Origin: Neorhizobium sp. NCHU2750
Lineage (GTDB): Bacteria > Pseudomonadota > Alphaproteobacteria > Rhizobiales > Rhizobiaceae
NCBI RefSeq assembly: GCF_003597675.1
Contig: NZ_CP030827.1
Coordinates: forward strand, 2,480,001 to 2,544,000
Length of the DNA stretch: 64,000 nucleotides
Direction: 5' to 3'
Both the position numbers and the translations under genes were made by a program. The notes beneath the pieces were generated by a model. It was not told the origin of the DNA and searched no databases. It saw only the letters and a program-made list of their open reading frames with translations. This document shows positions 25,042-31,707 of this stretch, piece after piece; position 1 is the first letter of the stretch, and every line of letters starts with the position of its first letter.

Positions 25042-25884
25042 TCACTCCTTAAAAAACGCCAGCAGATCCACGTTGATCAAATCCGCATGGGTCGTCGCCA
25101 TGCCATGCGGCAGTCCCTCATAGACCTTCAGCGTGCCATTGCTCAAAAGCTTCGACGATAGCGGCGCGGAATCCGCAAACGGCACGATCTGGTCGTCGGT
25201 CCCGTGCATGACCAGCACCGGCACGTCGATCATCTTCAGGTCCTCGGTAAAATCCGTCTCCGAAAACGCCTTGATGCAATCGTAATGCGCCTTGGTGCCG
25301 CCCATCATCCCCTGCCGCCACCAGTTGCGGATGACGCCTTCGGAAATCTCCGCCCCTGGCCGGTTATAGCCGTAAAAGGGGCCGGTCGGGATATCGAGGA
25401 AGAACTGCGCCCGGTTGGCCGCCTGCGCGGCGCGAAATCCGTCGAACACCTCGATCGGCAGGCCGCCGGGGTTCTTGTCGCTTTTCACCATGATCGGCGG
25501 CACCGCCCCGATCAGCACCGCCTTGGCAACCCGCCCCAGCGGCTGGCCGTATCTGGCCACATAGCGCGTCACCTCCCCGCCCCCGGTCGAGTGCCCGACA
25601 TGGATGGCGCTTCTGAGATCGAGATGCGCCGCAAGCTCGGCCATGTCCGCGGCATAGGTATCCATCTCGTTGCCGGTCTCCGTCTGGCTGGAACGGCCGT
25701 GGCCGCGCCGGTCATGGGCGATGACGCGATATCCCTGATGCAGGAAGAACAGCATCTGGGCGTCCCAGTCGTCGGCCGACAGAGGCCAGCCGTGATGGAA
25801 GACGATCGGCTGGGCATCCTTCGATCCCCAGTCCTTGTAGAAGATCTGCGTGCCGTCCTTGGTGGTGATGAAACTGCTGCTCAT
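25042..25884 (-). CDS. Alpha/beta hydrolase (non-haem chloroperoxidase-like)
   Basis: A 280-residue alpha/beta hydrolase close to the cofactor-free chloroperoxidase/esterase group: [19 protein letters not shown] at the N-terminus, oxyanion region [13 protein letters not shown], nucleophile elbow GHSTGGG, acid in [10 protein letters not shown] and His in [13 protein letters not shown]. These enzymes act mainly as esterases or perhydrolases. GAGGG precedes ATG 25884; the upstream extension of the frame is not needed. The gene is likely monocistronic. Confidence 0.9.
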   Translation of the reverse strand: MSSSFITTKDGTQIFYKDWGSKDAQPIVFHHGWPLSADDWDAQMLFFLHQGYRVIAHDRRGHGRSSQTETGNEMDTYAADMAELAAHLDLRSAIHVGHSTGGGEVTRYVARYGQPLGRVAKAVLIGAVPPIMVKSDKNPGGLPIEVFDGFRAAQAANRAQFFLDIPTGPFYGYNRPGAEISEGVIRNWWRQGMMGGTKAHYDCIKAFSETDFTEDLKMIDVPVLVMHGTDDQIVPFADSAPLSSKLLSNGTLKVYEGLPHGMATTHADLINVDLLAFFKE

Positions 25885-26293
25885 GATTTTCCCTCGATTG
25901 ATTGATCTGGCAAAATGCATGCGAATGATGAGGCGATGCGGCAGAAACGCTCGGAAGGCTGCCGTCGCGGCGCCACGATATGACGGGATATCGGTTTTGA
26001 AAACCGGGACGAAGGGCTGAAACGCCGCTTGTTTGAGATGCCCGTCAAGGCAAACAGCACGGTGTTGGTAGTCCTTGCGGGGTGCCTTCTGTTCACTGCG
26101 CGAGGCGTCTCCGTCTGACGGCACGTGCCTGCTATTGTCTTGCACAGGCGCAAGACGATGGCGAGACAAGTCGAACGATGATTTTCTGCCATCGCGACAG
26201 CGATATGCCGCCAAATATCAACAATAGGCGGCTTTCGCACTCAACACTCGGAGAGCCATGGGAGTATCGTCAAACCCGCCAAGCCGGAGATTG
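25885..26293. other. Gene-free gap between divergent hydrolase and DUF4160 genes
   Basis: This 409-base gap has no supported gene. It must hold the promoters of the hydrolase (leftward) and of the DUF4160-DUF2442 pair (rightward). One imperfect hairpin, GTCTTGC with GCGCAAGAC around ACAG, lies near 26138-26157. I see no clear operator. Confidence 0.4.
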
Positions 26294-26533
26294 ATGATGC
26301 CCGTTATTTTTCGTCACCGAGGTCTGACATTCTATTTCTACTCCAACGAAGGAGATCCCCGCGAGCCGATCCACGTTCACGTACGTGGCCCCGGTGCCAA
26401 TGCCAAAGTCTGGTTGGAACCGGCCATAGGCGTCGCAGAGAGCGAAGGCTTCAACGGAAAGGAGCTTCTCATCCGTCTCGTGATCGAGCCCCCCCGCATC
26501 AGGACAGCCTGGCATGAGCATTTCGGCAACTGA
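26294..26533 (+). CDS. DUF4160 family protein
   Basis: A 79-residue protein matching DUF4160: PVIFRHRGLTFYFYSNEGDP followed by REPIHVHVRGPG and AKVWLEP. ATG codons at 26294 and 26297 follow GGAG closely. It overlaps the next gene, a DUF2442 protein, by 20 bases. This pairing is common and often behaves like a small toxin-antitoxin-type module, but neither activity nor target is established here. A longer frame from 26258 lacks a ribosome binding site. Confidence 0.82.
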   Translation: MMPVIFRHRGLTFYFYSNEGDPREPIHVHVRGPGANAKVWLEPAIGVAESEGFNGKELLIRLVIEPPRIRTAWHEHFGN

Positions 26534-26759
26534 GGTCAAATTCGACGAGGACACGATGTGGGTCTCGCTGACCGATGGCCGCGTACTTGGCGTGCCCCTC
26601 GCATGGTTCCCTCGCCTCCTTCTCGCCAGCCCCAGTGAACGCCAGCAATTCGAATTGAGCCCCGGTGGAATCCATTGGGATTCGTTGAACGAGGACATTT
26701 CGATCCAAGGCCTGCTGGAAGGCCGTGGCGATCGCAGCTTGAAGCGGCCGGCAGCCTAA
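26514..26759 (+). CDS. DUF2442 family protein
   Basis: An 81-residue protein matching DUF2442: ATEVKFDEDTMWVSLTDGR, LGVPLAWFPRLL, and the C-terminal IHWDSLNEDISIQGLL, which is the family signature. It overlaps the DUF4160 gene, so the two are made together. DUF2442 proteins have a small DNA- or ligand-binding-like fold and are usually the second member of the pair, by analogy the antitoxin. Confidence 0.85.
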   Translation: MSISATEVKFDEDTMWVSLTDGRVLGVPLAWFPRLLLASPSERQQFELSPGGIHWDSLNEDISIQGLLEGRGDRSLKRPAA

Positions 26760-26888
26760 GCTCGATCGCCGAATATCTTTCCGCAAGATTGCTACCGTTT
26801 TCACCTGACCACAGGTCCTTTGCGTTGGTCTGAGCATCAAGCCAAAATCGGCTGGGGTGGAGGAGCGCTCCTCGAGCCAAAAACATTA

Positions 26889-26940
26889 AACCAGTTGGTT
26901 GACAATCATGCCTCACGCGCGTACATTAAACCACATGGTT
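26889..26940 (+). promoter_or_regulatory. Promoter with two ArsR-type operators, predicted leaderless start
   Basis: TTGACA (26899-26904), a 17-base spacer and TACATT (26922-26927) make a near-consensus promoter whose start of transcription falls at about 26934-26935, the A of ATG 26935. Two dyads of the form AACCA-N2-TGGTT lie at 26889-26900, overlapping the -35, and 26929-26940, overlapping the start. Their centres are 40 bases apart and each is embedded in ACATTAAACCA-N2-TGGTTGA. Binding at both would block transcription of the ArsR-SRPBCC operon. Confidence 0.75.
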
Positions 26941-27297
26941 GAATTTCACGCACATCGGATAGACGCTGCTTTCCACGCCCTGAGCGACGCCACGCGTCGC
27001 CGGATGCTGCGAGAACTGTCGGCGGGAGAGCGCACCGTCGGGCAATTGGCCGAACCGCATGCCATGTCGCTTGCGGCGGCTTCCAAGCATATCAAGGTGT
27101 TGGAAGGTGCCGGCCTTGTGCAGCGGGAAATCCGGGGGCGCACGCATGTCTGTCGTCTCGATCCCGGCCCACTCGCCACCGCGCATCAATGGCTGACCTT
27201 CTACGAGCGCTTCTGGACCGGAAGCCTCGATGCGCTTGAAAGACTACTGCGGGAGGAGGATGCCCGAAACGCTGCCGAGGGCGACGTCAAGACTTGA
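26935..27297 (+). CDS. ArsR-family regulator of an SRPBCC operon
   Basis: A 120-residue winged-helix repressor: FHALSDATRRRMLRELSAGE, then AEPHAMSLAAASKHIKVLEG as the recognition helix region and REIRGRTHVCRLDPGPL in the wing. It belongs to the metal-independent ArsR group that pairs with SRPBCC/AHSA1 proteins. No metal-binding Cys is seen. I chose ATG 26935 because the promoter before it predicts a leaderless mRNA starting there; the longer frame from 26899 would run through the -35 and -10 elements. The operator dyads suggest autorepression. The SRPBCC gene follows after 21 bases. Confidence 0.87.
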   Translation: MVEFHAHRIDAAFHALSDATRRRMLRELSAGERTVGQLAEPHAMSLAAASKHIKVLEGAGLVQREIRGRTHVCRLDPGPLATAHQWLTFYERFWTGSLDALERLLREEDARNAAEGDVKT

Positions 27298-27318
27298 ATC
27301 AAAACTGGGAGAAGATCA

Positions 27319-27852
27319 ATGAACGACATGATTTCGTTGAAGGAATACGGGGCCGTGACCGCCCGTTTCGAACTCACCATCCAGCGTAAACTACCCGGAC
27401 CCATCGACCGCATCTGGGCTTATCTCACCGACAGCGATCTGCGGCGCCAATGGCTCGCCTCAGGCATCATGCCGCAGGAACCCGGCGGCTCCTTCGAACT
27501 CGTCTGGCGCAATGACGAATTGACGGAAGGCAACGAGCCCCGTCCCGAAGGATTTCCCGAGGAACAGCGCATGGCGAGCGAGATCATCCTGTTCGACGCC
27601 CCGCACCGCCTTGCCTTCACCTGGCCCCCGCGCGGCGAAGTCTCGATCGAGCTGAAATCCATCGGCGCGGATGTTCTCCTCACCCTCACCCACCGCCGCA
27701 TCTCCGACCGCAAGAACATGACCATGGTCGGCGCCGGCTGGCACATGCATCTCGATATTCTCTCCGCCAAGGCCGCCGGCAGGACACCCGCCCCCTTCTG
27801 GCAGGGTTGGCTGAGCCTTCGGGAGGAATACGAACGGCTCATCCCCGCATGA
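27319..27852 (+). CDS. SRPBCC (AHSA1-like) family protein
   Basis: A 177-residue START/SRPBCC-fold protein with a hydrophobic ligand cavity: IQRKLPGPIDRIWAYLTDSD at the start, the turn GGSFELVWRND, and the C-terminal helix GAGWHMHLDILSAKAAG typical of AHSA1-like proteins. GGGAG precedes the ATG. It is cotranscribed with the ArsR regulator, which likely responds to a ligand handled by this protein. Function is unknown; no HSP90 link is implied. Confidence 0.85.
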   Translation: MNDMISLKEYGAVTARFELTIQRKLPGPIDRIWAYLTDSDLRRQWLASGIMPQEPGGSFELVWRNDELTEGNEPRPEGFPEEQRMASEIILFDAPHRLAFTWPPRGEVSIELKSIGADVLLTLTHRRISDRKNMTMVGAGWHMHLDILSAKAAGRTPAPFWQGWLSLREEYERLIPA

Positions 27853-27929
27853 ACCCCCTTGCCTCCACCGCACGGACGGTGGAGGCTCCCTCGCAACCGA
27901 TATCCACTCAGGTTTAAAATGGAGACGAG

Positions 27930-28349
27930 ATGACGAGCAGACCCTTTCTCGGCGGCTGCGCCTGCGGTGCGATCCGATATCAGGCGAAGGGCGATCCCGT
28001 CGCCATGATCGACTGCCAGTGCCGCCAGTGCCAGCGCGAGACCGGCACCGGCCACACGTCCAACCTTCTCTTCATCGGCGCCGAGGTCGGGATCGAAGGC
28101 CAGCCGAGCTTCTGGAACTCGACCGGGGACGGCGGCACGTCGAAAAGGCGCGCCTTCTGCCCCATCTGCGGCGCTCCGGTCTACATGACCTTTCCCGACA
28201 TGCCCGATTATTTCATCATCCGCGCCGCAAGCCTCGACGAGCCGGAACGCTACAGCCCGCAAATGGCCACCTGGACCGATGCCGCACAGGCTTGGGATCG
28301 CCTCGACCCGGCACTGACCGCATTCTCGAAAATGCCGCCGGCCGGCTGA
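27930..28349 (+). CDS. GFA (CENP-V/GFA) family zinc protein
   Basis: A 139-residue protein of the glutathione-dependent formaldehyde-activating (GFA) family. The zinc Cys motifs are GGCACGAIRY (CxC), CQCRQCQRETG (CxCxxC) and FCPICGAPVY (CxxC). Most members are not real formaldehyde enzymes, so the substrate is open. GGAGACGAG precedes the ATG. It follows the SRPBCC gene by 77 bases and could be in the same transcript. Confidence 0.9.
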   Translation: MTSRPFLGGCACGAIRYQAKGDPVAMIDCQCRQCQRETGTGHTSNLLFIGAEVGIEGQPSFWNSTGDGGTSKRRAFCPICGAPVYMTFPDMPDYFIIRAASLDEPERYSPQMATWTDAAQAWDRLDPALTAFSKMPPAG

Positions 28350-28378
28350 CACGGACTGTCCGGCATCGGGCCCGCCGC

Positions 28379-28420
28379 AATGTCCAAAGGCCCGGCCAAT
28401 TAACCGGTTCTTTGGACATT
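28379..28420. other. Long hairpin between the GFA gene and nspC
   Basis: AATGTCCAAAG (28379-28389) and CTTTGGACATT (28410-28420) are perfect 11-base inverted arms. Inside them CCGG pairs again with CCGG after two mismatches, leaving a loop around CCAATTAA. There is no T-tract, so it is not a standard terminator. It ends 89 bases before the nspC start codon and could be a leader structure or a regulator site. Confidence 0.55.
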
Positions 28421-28509
28421 CTTGTCTTCGGGTCTTGAAGATGTCATCTGCGTCAGGCAATAGGCCCCTTCAAGTTTTAGAAAGACTGTAAGAAGGCCGA
28501 CCGAACGAA

Positions 28510-29607
28510 ATGCTGCAGACCCCCTACTATCTCATCGACAAGTCGAAACTGCTCCAGAACATGGAGAAGATCGCGACCTTGCGTGAGAAGTCGGGCGCCA
28601 AGGCGCTGCTGGCCCTGAAATGCTTCGCCACCTGGGGCGTCTTCGATTTCATGCGCGACTACATGGACGGCACGACCTCGTCCTCGCTCAACGAAGTCCG
28701 CCTCGGCCACGAGCGTTTCGGCAAGGAAACCCACGCCTATTCCGTCGCCTATGCCGATTACGAGATCGACGAGGTCGTCTCCCATGCCGACAAGATCATC
28801 TTCAACTCGATCGGCCAGCTGCAGCGCTTTGAAAGCCAGTCCTCCGGCATCACCCGCGGCCTGCGGCTGAACCCCGGCGTCTCTTCGTCGAGCTTCGATC
28901 TCGCAGACCCCGCCCGCCCCTTCTCGCGGCTGGGCGAATGGGATCTCGCCAAGGTCGAGCCGGTCATGGACCTGATTTCCGGTTTCATGATCCACAACAA
29001 CTGCGAAAACGGCGATTTCGACCTCTTTGACCGCATGCTCGGCCAGATCGAGGAGAAATTCGGCCCGCTTCTGAAAAAGGCCGGATGGGTCTCGCTCGGC
29101 GGCGGCATCCATTTCACCGGTGACAATTACCCGATCGAGAAATTCGCCGAGCGCCTCAAGCGCTTTTCCGGCGAATATGGCGTCCAGGTCTATCTGGAAC
29201 CCGGCGAAGCCTCGATCACCCGCTCGACCACGCTGGAAGTCACCGTGCTCGACAAGCTTTACAACGGCAAGGATCTTGTCGTGGTGGATTCATCCATCGA
29301 AGCGCACATGCTGGATCTTCTGATCTACCGTGAAAGCGCGAAGGTCCACCCCAACCAGGGACCACATCGTTACATGGTCTGCGGCAAGTCCTGCCTGGCC
29401 GGCGACATCTTTGGCGAGTTCGATTTTCCGAGCGAGCTGAACGTCGGCGATCGCCTGTCGATCCAGGATGCCGCGGGCTACACGATGGTCAAGAAAAACT
29501 GGTTTAACGGCGTGAAAATGCCGGCAATCGCCATCCGGGAACTGGATGGCAGCCTCAGGACGGTCCGCGAGTTCGGCTACGCGGACTACGAACAGAGCCT
29601 TTCCTGA
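28510..29607 (+). CDS. nspC: Carboxynorspermidine decarboxylase
   Basis: The second step of the alternative polyamine route: removes CO2 from carboxynorspermidine or carboxyspermidine to give norspermidine or spermidine. The 365-residue protein is a fold-III PLP decarboxylase. The PLP Lys is in ALLALKCFATWG (about residue 38), FMIHNNCEN and GWVSLGGGIHFTG are conserved regions, and the partner-subunit Cys is in CGKSCLAGDIFG. It forms a pair with the dehydrogenase gene downstream, 67 bases away. In rhizobia this pathway replaces SpeD/SpeE for spermidine. Confidence 0.93.
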   Translation: MLQTPYYLIDKSKLLQNMEKIATLREKSGAKALLALKCFATWGVFDFMRDYMDGTTSSSLNEVRLGHERFGKETHAYSVAYADYEIDEVVSHADKIIFNSIGQLQRFESQSSGITRGLRLNPGVSSSSFDLADPARPFSRLGEWDLAKVEPVMDLISGFMIHNNCENGDFDLFDRMLGQIEEKFGPLLKKAGWVSLGGGIHFTGDNYPIEKFAERLKRFSGEYGVQVYLEPGEASITRSTTLEVTVLDKLYNGKDLVVVDSSIEAHMLDLLIYRESAKVHPNQGPHRYMVCGKSCLAGDIFGEFDFPSELNVGDRLSIQDAAGYTMVKKNWFNGVKMPAIAIRELDGSLRTVREFGYADYEQSLS

Positions 29608-29674
29608 TCAGAGCGGGCCAAAGGCCCACAGGACAAGGCTTTCTGACGATTGGACGCAAGGAGTGGTCCCCAGA

Positions 29675-30916
29675 ATGAAGAAGAACGTGCTCATCATCGG
29701 CGCCGGCGGCGTCGCGCAGGTCGTCGCGCATAAATGCGCCCAGAACAACGATGTCCTCGGCGACATCCATATCGCCTCGCGCACCAAGGCCAAGTGCGAT
29801 GCCATCATCGCCTCGGTGAACGAGAAGAAGGCGATGAAACAGCCGGGCGTGCTCGAAGCCCATGCGCTCGATGCGCTGGATATCGAGGCCACCAAGGCGC
29901 TGATCGAAAAGACCGGCAGCCAGATCGTCATCAATGTCGGCACCGCGTTTTTGAACATGTCGGTTCTGCGCGCCTGCATGGATACCGGCGTCGCTTACAT
30001 CGACACGGCGATCCACGAAGAGCCGAACAAGATCTGCGAGACCCCGCCGTGGTACGGTAACTACGAGTGGAAGCGCGCTGCCGAATGCGCCGAAAAGGGC
30101 ATCACCGCCATCCTCGGCGCCGGCTTCGATCCGGGCGTCGTCAACGCCTATGCGCGTCTCGCTAAGGACGAATATCTCGACAAGGTCACCGACGTCGATA
30201 TCGTCGACATCAATGCCGGCAGCCACGGCAAGTATTTTGCCACCAATTTCGACCCGGAAATCAACTTCCGCGAATTCACGGGCGTGGTTTACTCGTGGCA
30301 GGGCGGCGAATGGAACGTCAACAAGATGTTCGAAATCGGCAAGGACTACGACCTGCCGGTCGTCGGCACCCGCCGCGCCTATCTCTGCGGCCATGACGAA
30401 GTACATTCGCTGGCGAAAAACATGGACGGCGCCGACGTGCGCTTCTGGATGGGCTTTGGCGATCACTATATCAACGTCTTCACCGTCCTGAAGTCGATCG
30501 GCCTTCTCTCCGAACAGCCGGTCAAGCTTGCCGACGGTTCCGAAGTCGTGCCGCTCAAGGTGGTCAAGGCCTGCCTGCCCGACCCGTCGTCGCTGGCCCC
30601 GGAATACGAAGGCAGGACCTGCATCGGCGACTTCGTCAAGGGTGTGAAGGACGGCAAGGAACGCACGGTGTTCATCTACAACGTCGCCGACCACAAGGAA
30701 GCCTTCAACGAAGTGGGCTCCCAGGGCATTTCCTACACCGCAGGCGTTCCGCCTGTCGCAGCAGCGATGCTCGTCGCCACCGGCGAATGGGACGTCAAGA
30801 AGATGGCCAATGTCGAGGAACTGGCCCCGCGCCCGTTCCTCAACATCCTCAACAAGATCGGCCTGCAGACCTGCATCCGCGACGAAAACGGCGAACGCGA
30901 ACTGCATTTCGACTGA
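29675..30916 (+). CDS. Carboxynorspermidine / carboxyspermidine dehydrogenase (saccharopine dehydrogenase family)
   Basis: Condenses aspartate semialdehyde with a diamine and reduces the imine with NAD(P)H, the first step before NspC. The 413-residue protein has a Rossmann start KNVLIIGAGGVAQVVAHKCA, GAGFDPGVVNAYAR in the middle and a C-terminal saccharopine-dehydrogenase fold. It follows nspC and is flanked downstream by a strong terminator, so nspC and this gene form one unit. The ornithine/lysine decarboxylase that often neighbours them is not in the window. Confidence 0.92.
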   Translation: MKKNVLIIGAGGVAQVVAHKCAQNNDVLGDIHIASRTKAKCDAIIASVNEKKAMKQPGVLEAHALDALDIEATKALIEKTGSQIVINVGTAFLNMSVLRACMDTGVAYIDTAIHEEPNKICETPPWYGNYEWKRAAECAEKGITAILGAGFDPGVVNAYARLAKDEYLDKVTDVDIVDINAGSHGKYFATNFDPEINFREFTGVVYSWQGGEWNVNKMFEIGKDYDLPVVGTRRAYLCGHDEVHSLAKNMDGADVRFWMGFGDHYINVFTVLKSIGLLSEQPVKLADGSEVVPLKVVKACLPDPSSLAPEYEGRTCIGDFVKGVKDGKERTVFIYNVADHKEAFNEVGSQGISYTAGVPPVAAAMLVATGEWDVKKMANVEELAPRPFLNILNKIGLQTCIRDENGERELHFD

Positions 30917-30948
30917 GATGCGGCGATTGCCGGATGACTGAGATGCCG

Positions 30949-30977
30949 AAAGGCCCGCGAGCGATCGCGGGCCTTTT
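30949..30977 (+). terminator. Intrinsic terminator after the polyamine genes
   Basis: AAAGGCCCGCGA, loop GCGA, TCGCGGGCCTTT, then a further T. A perfect 12-bp stem 33 bases after the stop codon, ending in a run of four T. Confidence 0.87.
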
Positions 30978-30993
30978 CTGCATCCTTTCGACG

Positions 30994-31076
30994 TCATACT
31001 CGGGCTTGTCCCGAGGATCTGCTGTCGTCTCGGTTCTGGTGATGTGGTCAGGTCCTCGGGACAAGCCAGAGGATGA
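30994..31076. repeat. Inverted doublet of a CTCGGGCTTGTCCCGAG palindrome
   Basis: A 27-base unit at 30994-31020, containing CTCGGGCTTGTCCCGAG, recurs inverted at 31050-31076 with about four mismatches. Each unit is itself palindromic. The family is different from the one bounding the GIY-YIG unit 86 bases further on, but has the same head-to-head organisation. Confidence 0.75.
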
Positions 31077-31161
31077 CTATCAACACCGCATCCTCGTCAC
31101 GCCCCCATCATAGCCGCCTCTGGCACAACCGCTCGCTTGTGGCACCACGCCAGCACCAACT

Positions 31162-31619
31162 TCCCTCATTCCTGTGCCTGTCACAGGAATCCAGCCGCCG
31201 TGCGTCCGCACGGCGAGAGGACTCCACACCTTCAAATCGAATGGAGATAGTTGGAAATGTCATCCCACTCCGGATTCATCTGCTCGATCAGATTGAGCTT
31301 CCACTTGCGAGGCCATTTCTTCATCGTCTTCTCGCGGGTTATGGCATCGACGAGAAGATCGTATTCCTCGAACCAGACGAGTGTCTTCACTCCGTATTTA
31401 GAGGTAAACCCTGGGGTGAGCTCATTCTGATGTTCGAATAGGCGGCCAGCCAGATCACGCGTCACGCCGATATACAGCGTGCCGTTTCTCTTCGAAGCCA
31501 GAATGTAAACGTATCCCTTCATGGTTGAAGGATGACAGCTTACTGCGCCTGTTCAAGAGCCTTTCGCGCCGCAGACGCGGCGCTGCTGGATTCCTGTGAC
31601 AAGCACAGGAATGAGGGAG
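31162..31619. mobile_element. Repeat-bounded GIY-YIG unit (candidate mobile element)
   Basis: A 458-base unit with 33-base inverted ends at 31162-31194 and 31587-31619 that differ by one base. Each end contains ATTCCTGTG-N5-CACAGGAAT, a perfect 9-bp palindrome, and is followed inward by a GC-rich hairpin: CGCCGTGCG/CGCACGGCG at 31196-31215, and GCGCCGC/GCGGCGC at 31567-31584. Only the GIY-YIG gene lies between. A gene-less pair of the same ends occurs at 62193-62311. No target-site duplication is obvious. This organisation resembles REP doublets around RAYT transposases; mobility here is inferred. Confidence 0.6.
31232..31522 (-). CDS. Small GIY-YIG nuclease-domain protein
   Basis: A 96-residue single-domain GIY-YIG protein. 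The signature strands are GYVYILASKRNGTLYIGVT, followed by the Arg in DLAGRLFEHQ and the acidic WFEEYDLLVDAITREKTMKKW; the C-terminus ILEQMNPEWDD-type region (IEQMNPEWDDISN) is typical of the small bacterial group related to UPF0213/COG2827. Such domains cut DNA at a metal-dependent single active site. It is the only gene between two inverted palindromic repeat ends, which suggests that the protein acts on or moves those repeats, but this is inference. Confidence 0.88.
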   Translation of the reverse strand: MKGYVYILASKRNGTLYIGVTRDLAGRLFEHQNELTPGFTSKYGVKTLVWFEEYDLLVDAITREKTMKKWPRKWKLNLIEQMNPEWDDISNYLHSI

Positions 31620-31707
31620 AATGGGGCTCCGCTCGTCACCCCATCTGGCCTTTGCAATTCGCATATAGAAATGCGCCAATGCACCGGCTGAGCGCCGCCC
31701 ACGCCCC

